Shown here piece by piece: positions 59,713 through 64,000 of a stretch of 64,000 nucleotides of DNA. A program made the translations under genes and the position numbers. The notes beneath the pieces were generated by a model. The model saw nothing but the letters and a program-made list of their open reading frames with translations, was not told where the DNA came from and ran no database searches. Position 1 is the first letter of the stretch. The number at the start of each line of letters is the position of its first letter. Source of the stretch: Macrostomum hystrix (taxonomy: Eukaryota > Platyhelminthes > Macrostomidae); contig CATNEN010000013.1 of NCBI GenBank assembly GCA_950097015.1, forward strand, positions 124,001-188,000, given 5' to 3'.

Positions 59713-60102
59713 TCAGTCGCCGAAGCCAACGCCAACAACACCTACTCCGCCACCGTCGTGCAAGCCGCCAAACATAGCCTGGTCCATGTCCATCTCCGCC
59801 GCGGCATCGTCGTCATCCTTGATGGCCTCAGCCCTGGAGAACAGGCCGTAGGCCAGGAAGCCCATGGCCAGCAGGCACATGAGGCTCAGGCTGACGATCA
59901 GCACGAAGGCCGAACGATAACTCGACATTGATGGCTGCTGGTTGCGCTCATCGTCATCAAAGTCGGAGCTCCAGTTGCCGCTAGTAAAATTTCCTGAGTC
60001 GATAACAACAGCAGCTCTTGCCAGGTGCCAGCACCGCAGCCCATGCCAAGTCAGACAGCTGATGAAAAGTGCAGCTGAACCAATCGATGCGGAACCCCTC
60101 AT
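59713..60102 (-). CDS. Small single-pass membrane protein, unknown function
   Basis: A single exon encodes 129 residues from ATG 60102; an in-frame ATG at 60153 would add 17. I prefer 60102 because a signal-peptide-like stretch begins there (residues 1-21, core SAALFISCLTW). Two N-glycosylation sites follow (NFT at 38, NWS at 43) in an acidic loop. A strong transmembrane helix spans about residues 64-88 (AFVLIVSLSLMCLLAMGFLA). The C-terminal tail has an Asp run (96-99), Met-Asp pairs and a Gly/Val-rich end. The order signal, glycosylated segment, helix, acidic tail fits a type I protein. The GC-rich, biased codons differ from AT-rich flanks and support coding. No family is recognised. Confidence 0.5.
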   Translation of the reverse strand: MRGSASIGSAALFISCLTWHGLRCWHLARAAVVIDSGNFTSGNWSSDFDDDERNQQPSMSSYRSAFVLIVSLSLMCLLAMGFLAYGLFSRAEAIKDDDDAAAEMDMDQAMFGGLHDGGGVGVVGVGFGD

Positions 60103-60305
60103 GACAAGCAAATCGTTGCAACAACTGTAACAGGTTTGTAAAATGAATGCCAAGCTCCGCAGGGCCTAGCTCCCTTGGTTAGGGAGCGATCGAAGCGAGC
60201 AGCCTTCTAATGTATTGAACAGCGGGAACCAATGGGAACTAATCCTGCTTTGACAGTCGCTAATTCGTGGAATTATATGCAGGCATTGATTAATACTCGT
60301 ACTGA
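60103..60305. other. Upstream of the small membrane-protein gene
   Basis: Short spacer. No clear TATA or CCAAT box on the minus strand was established. Confidence 0.35.
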
Positions 60306-60307
60306 CT

Positions 60308-60530
60308 AACAGTAGAAAGACCAGGCTATTTTCTCCCTGCAGAGAGACCACGGGGCTATTTCAAATACCCAGTGCCCACTTCACGATAGCTTCCAAACCG
60401 AATGACCGATTTTCATGAAAGTCCACCATCTGAATCAAAGTTTTCCGCCCTTTTCGATGAATTAACTTTGAAAGCCGTACGAGCCAGCATCGTTGAGATA
60501 TTCGGCGATTGGCGAATCCATATCGGTTCA
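60308..60530 (+). repeat. Dispersed repeat, AACAGTAGA family, longest copy
   Basis: Starts AACAGTAGAAAGACCAGGC, repeats AGAGACCACGGGGCTATTTC and continues through TACCCAGTGCCCACTTCACG, CATGAAAGTCCACCATCTGA and TTTTCGATGAATTAACTTTG. The last part matches the outer end of the 40022-40215 copy. A weak inverted echo (TTTCATCGGATAGAGCAGAA) lies at about 60669. Confidence 0.7.
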
Positions 60531-61584
60531 AAGTTTATAAATTAACAATATAATCAATACAATATAGTCAACAATAGTAGCCAACATGATTACAGGATAA
60601 AATTTTGTGAACAGAAAGTTTTTGTCTATTTTTGTCGACGATGCCGATGTTTTGTGATTCTGGAAGTTGTTTCATCGGATAGAGCAGAAAATTTATGACC
60701 GTTTTCTGGACTCTCGTGGTGATTGGTTGAATATTTTGAGAGATACAAAAAACGAGGGTATTTCTTTTCTAAGAAACTGTCTTTCTACTTGTAAAGTAGT
60801 GTGGGCGTGGAGCAGGAAATGCTCTTTTTTGAAACGCACTAACTGCAGCCACTGGGTCACAGCTACATTTTGCAGACATTTAAGGCTGAGAAGCTTTGTT
60901 AATCAGAGTTGTGTGGCGTTGAACTCGATGAGCACAGGAGGTACAGTCTAGGTCTGTCCACCGGAACTAGAGAACAATACTTTATAAAGCATGCAGTGAG
61001 CGACTGCACAGCTATTTGCCTCTCATTTACTGGTCTCCCCTGAAGGACGTACTGCTGAAGATCTAATTGTATGGAGCTGCAGTTTGATTAAAAATCTTTA
61101 GACATTCATTTTACACAGAATTTATGGTTCTTTTATGGCAGATATAAGCAATAATGTTCTACATTTATTCTCTGAATGAATTGGATCAAGATAAAGAGAA
61201 TTATACAATCGAATAATTTCATCAATTTATGGGGTTTTTTTCGTTGCATAGCGCTTCTGTTAAGATTCATACCTTTTTATATTTCGACCGCTCCAACCCA
61301 AAACACGAAAAAACGGCATGTTGGTGAGTTCTCATTCCGCACCAAATCCATACCTAATAGCAGTCTAGATTTTCACAGGTATTCAATTCGTTTGAATTGG
61401 AAATTCCAAATTAGGACGGATAGATAAGATGCAGACGGAGGGAAGACAGTGAAAAAGCGTTGCCCAAATCCCATTAACAGTGGGAAGGTGAGGTAAGGTG
61501 AGCTGTTTTTGCCTGTAACTGTTAATATGAGTCTCGGTGTCGGGTTTCTCAGTGCACTTAGGTGCTGGTCATATCGATCTGGTG
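60531..61584. other. Gene-free stretch
   Basis: AT-rich. Open frames at 60667-60951 and 61176-61427 have no recognisable domain and begin in repeat-derived sequence. Confidence 0.4.
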
Positions 61585-61860
61585 GGACAGAAGAGATGTG
61601 AAGCAGTCATGCACTTACTCCGTTGATACCGTACGCAGGAACGCACTCACACAGGTGAGTACACCGGCAATGATTTACTCATCGTCAGGCAGCGTACACT
61701 CTCACTGAGCTTTGGAGTTCTCAAGAGCGTAAATTACGTGACAAACCCAACTTTCTATCCGCGGCTGCACCCAAAATTAGTGCCTCGCCACGGAATCGAG
61801 CTCATGGACTTTGGTGCTAAAGGCAAACGTATTCATTATTCCACCACTCTCTTCCCATAA
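61585..61860 (-). mobile_element. tRNA-derived SINE (family 1), diverged copy
   Basis: The minus strand has the worn head (GAATAATGAATACGTTTGCC, GAGCTCGATTCCGTGG), GTCACGTAATTTACGCTCTT, GTACGCTGCCTGACGATGAG, and GTGAGTGCGTTCCTGCGTAC. Substitutions are more numerous than in the other copies. Confidence 0.8.
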
Positions 61861-61914
61861 AATATCGGCAAAATTACGGATGAAGTAGATCTACACATTG
61901 TAGATGTGTAGCGT

Positions 61915-62035
61915 CCCCCCCAGTCCATAGACTAAAACTTCTACGCAGCATTCAGATGCGCCGCGCAAGAGCTACCACTGTGCTGTCGGCAGCACATCTG
62001 GCCCAATTATAGGTGCAATCAATTATTATTATTTG
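61915..62035 (+). mobile_element. SINE family 2, 3' fragment
   Basis: CCCAGTCCATAGACT and GGCAGCACATCTGGCCCAAT, then TTATTATTATT, matching the 3' half of 40783-41035. The tRNA-like head is absent. Confidence 0.7.
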
Positions 62036-63084
62036 CTTACTAACTGCTTATTACTTATTGTGTTGGTATAATGCCAGCTCTGCGAAAGAAATCATGTAAG
62101 GTTGTCGAAAACAATTGTATTACAGCTTGAAATTTTTATATTTCAAGCACATAATTATTATATTTCTTTGTATATGAGCCGCGTCATTTGCAAAGCTCTG
62201 TCTCTAATTGAAAAATAGCTGCATGCCCTCGACGCTGTGCCCAGGTGAAACAATTCACGCGGTAGACGCATGTCTCGACGTGCCATTGCGTCACCTTCAT
62301 GCGACACACGCTCTTGAGATAAGAAATCAAATCGGTAGCAGCCATGCTTCTGAAGCAAATCTAACGCGCCACTTTTATTTTATGAACGTTGCTGTATGAC
62401 CTTGAGGCTCGTAGTACGACGGTAATTGAGGGTGCTACTGCGTGACATGCGACATATCGAGGTTGATAAAACATGGCGACATGCAAGATTATGCCACGCG
62501 ACTGGGTGAGCGAATTACTTGTTTTGAATGAATGAAACTGTCCATTAAAAATGTTGTAAAACTCCAGAGACAAGCATTGTCCCCATTAGAAGAGTACAAA
62601 GAGAGCCTCAAATCGTAAAATAAGTCTAACGCAGCAGAAGAAATCGCTCTAATATGTAGGCCGCCAAGGGAAGCAAAACTACGCGCTTCCGAGTACGCGG
62701 GTCAACAGAAGACAGCGCTGGACACTACTGGCTGAGATTGCCAGCTGATAAGAGCGCCACAGATAAGGAGACACGCAATGAAGGGCTGCCTGAGTACGAG
62801 TAAGACACGTCAAAAACATCAGAACTTAACTCGAGAAATTCATAATACCCGCGTATATCTGTCTATTACTATCTAAGGATCATTGTTTGGTTCAGAGGCG
62901 CAGAACGCATTGGACTAGTCAATCCTCCAGCGATTAACCCAGCTTATTATACCTGACCGCTACTTGACATTCTGCTACGAGAGGCAACAGCAGGACTTGC
63001 ATATTCATTCAGCGGGAAGACGTCTGAAGCCAAACGAAATCAATACAACTGACTAAAAACGGATCGCAAAACTTTTCTACTAAC
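62036..63084. other. Upstream region of the hexokinase gene
   Basis: No exon is supported. TTATTATACC at about 62944-62953 is a possible TATA-like element about 130 nt before the hexokinase ATG. Other regulatory sites could not be identified. Confidence 0.4.
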
Positions 63085-64000
63085 ATGCCTCGAGTAAAGC
63101 GATCGAGTAGGTTAGACCTGGAGGTTTCAAGCGAGAACGATTGGCGCATCAAGTCTCTGATCAGCAAGTTCATTCTCAGTGCTCATCAAATCGACGACCT
63201 AAAAATGAAGCTCAAAGAGGAGATTGAGAAGGGTCTCAGTGACGACCCCGAACTCAGAAAACAGAGTTCTCTTCAGATGGCCGTCACCTTCGTTCGTGGA
63301 GTTCTCAATGGATCTGAGCGAGGAAACTTTTTGGCTCTTGACCTCGGTGGAACAAACTTTCGCATTCTCGATGTATCGCTGAGAAACGGGGGCAAGTGTT
63401 TGAGTAGTTGTGAGAACTTTGCCATCCCAACTGAGAGGCTGAGGGGAACAGCCGCTGAGCTGTTTGAGTTCATCGCTGACAAGCTGGCCGAGTTCATTCA
63501 CAAGGAGCAACTGGACAAGTCAAACAAGAGGATCCCTCTCGGATTCACCTACTCATACCCGTTGGAGCTCACCTCACTCACTTCGGGAGTGATCGAGCGC
63601 TTGAACAAGTCTCTGAAAATCAGCGATGCCATTGGCAAGGATCCTGTGCAGCTGTTGCAGGAGGCGATCAACAAGCACTCACTCAACATTGACGTTCTGG
63701 CGATCCTGAACGACACGACTGGCACTCTCATGAGCGGGGCATTCATCGACGCCGCTTGTGGCATCGGCCTCATCATGGGAACTGGAAGCAACGTCTGCTA
63801 CATGGAGAGAATCTGCAGCATTCCGAAGTGGCAGTCTCTGACCGGACAGTCGCTGGACGACTGCCAAGAATTCGACTACGTCATCGTGAACACAGAGTGG
63901 GGCGCGTTCGGAGACAATGGTGTGATCGACTTTCTCAAGACTGAGTTCGATTTCCAACTCGACAAAGAGTCGCTGCATGCCGGCACGTACACATTTGAGA
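63085..64000 (+). CDS. Hexokinase, N-terminal about 305 residues (3' end beyond the window)
   Basis: Hexokinase phosphorylates glucose with ATP at the first step of glycolysis, in cytosol or bound to mitochondria. The frame opens at ATG 63085 and continues without intron or stop to the window end. Visible motifs: phosphate-1 loop LDLGGTNFRIL (Asp 86), sugar-binding GFTYSYP (Ser 157), catalytic Asp 210 in LNDTTGTLMS, GTGSNVCYME (232-241), and Glu 271 in NTEWGAFGD. The conserved Thr-Lys sugar-binding pair (in WTK of vertebrate enzymes) reads Asn 174-Lys 175. The start is MPRVKRSSRLDLEV, without the hydrophobic mitochondrial-binding N-terminus of mammalian HK1/HK2, which suggests a cytosolic enzyme. 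The second half of the catalytic domain, with the ATP-binding site, lies outside, so whether the protein is a 50-kDa or 100-kDa type cannot be told. Confidence 0.95.
   Translation, partial: MPRVKRSSRLDLEVSSENDWRIKSLISKFILSAHQIDDLKMKLKEEIEKGLSDDPELRKQSSLQMAVTFVRGVLNGSERGNFLALDLGGTNFRILDVSLRNGGKCLSSCENFAIPTERLRGTAAELFEFIADKLAEFIHKEQLDKSNKRIPLGFTYSYPLELTSLTSGVIERLNKSLKISDAIGKDPVQLLQEAINKHSLNIDVLAILNDTTGTLMSGAFIDAACGIGLIMGTGSNVCYMERICSIPKWQSLTGQSLDDCQEFDYVIVNTEWGAFGDNGVIDFLKTEFDFQLDKESLHAGTYTFE

Overview
The window is animal nuclear DNA. The evidence is spliced genes with GT-AG introns and two apparent minor-spliceosome introns, animal gene families (Rab6, a ZDHHC9/14/18-type palmitoyltransferase, a sigma-type glutathione S-transferase, X-prolyl aminopeptidase, an SRSF4/5/6-type splicing factor, hexokinase, a C2H2 zinc-finger factor), tRNA-derived SINEs, non-LTR and LTR retrotransposons and DNA-transposon remnants. 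The low intron density in some genes, the very many minisatellites and the Mag-clade Ty3 element suggest an invertebrate, perhaps a spiralian such as a free-living flatworm. That placement is an inference and is weak.

Layout. 1-5.07 kb: minisatellites and non-coding DNA. 5.07-5.76 kb: a dead LINE 3' end (-) that stops about 45 bp before the terminal exon of a C2H2 zinc-finger gene (+, 5805-6611). 7.38-9.64 kb: a 21-bp minisatellite organised in a 594-bp higher-order repeat. 10.79-11.02 kb: a small single-exon gene for a secreted cysteine-rich peptide with a knottin-like Cys pattern. 11.3-15.0 kb: further minisatellites. 15.04-22.89 kb: the palmitoyltransferase gene (-, 5 coding exons). One of its introns is a 100-nt U12-type AT-AG intron, and its first intron carries a complete, very young Ty3 retrotransposon (17649-22343) with identical 312-bp LTRs and a CTGGG target duplication.

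24.5-28.6 kb: Rab6 (+, 8 exons), head-to-head with the palmitoyltransferase gene, with a second U12-type intron before its last exon. 29.7-31.4 kb: an unrecognised two-exon gene whose stop codon lies at the edge of a SINE tail. 35.3-40.5 kb: glutathione S-transferase (3 exons). 41.5-44.6 kb: secreted or GPI-anchored X-prolyl aminopeptidase (3 exons, metal ligands intact). 48.05-49.69 kb: SR splicing factor (-, 2 exons). 59.7-60.1 kb: a small single-pass membrane protein (-). 63.1 kb to the window end: hexokinase, 3' incomplete.

The genes are unrelated in function and look independently transcribed. The Rab6 and palmitoyltransferase genes may share an upstream region of about 1.6 kb. Exon joins were reconstructed from splice signals and reading phase. 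For the palmitoyltransferase, Rab6, the transferase, the aminopeptidase and the SR factor, the joined coding length is an exact multiple of three. Much of the remaining sequence is minisatellite (units of 14-48 bp in most introns and intergenic gaps) or dispersed repeat: two tRNA-derived SINE families, one family with a shared AACAGTAGA-like end, a 432-bp terminal-inverted-repeat element with a perfect 8-bp target duplication, and a Merlin-like transposase scrap.
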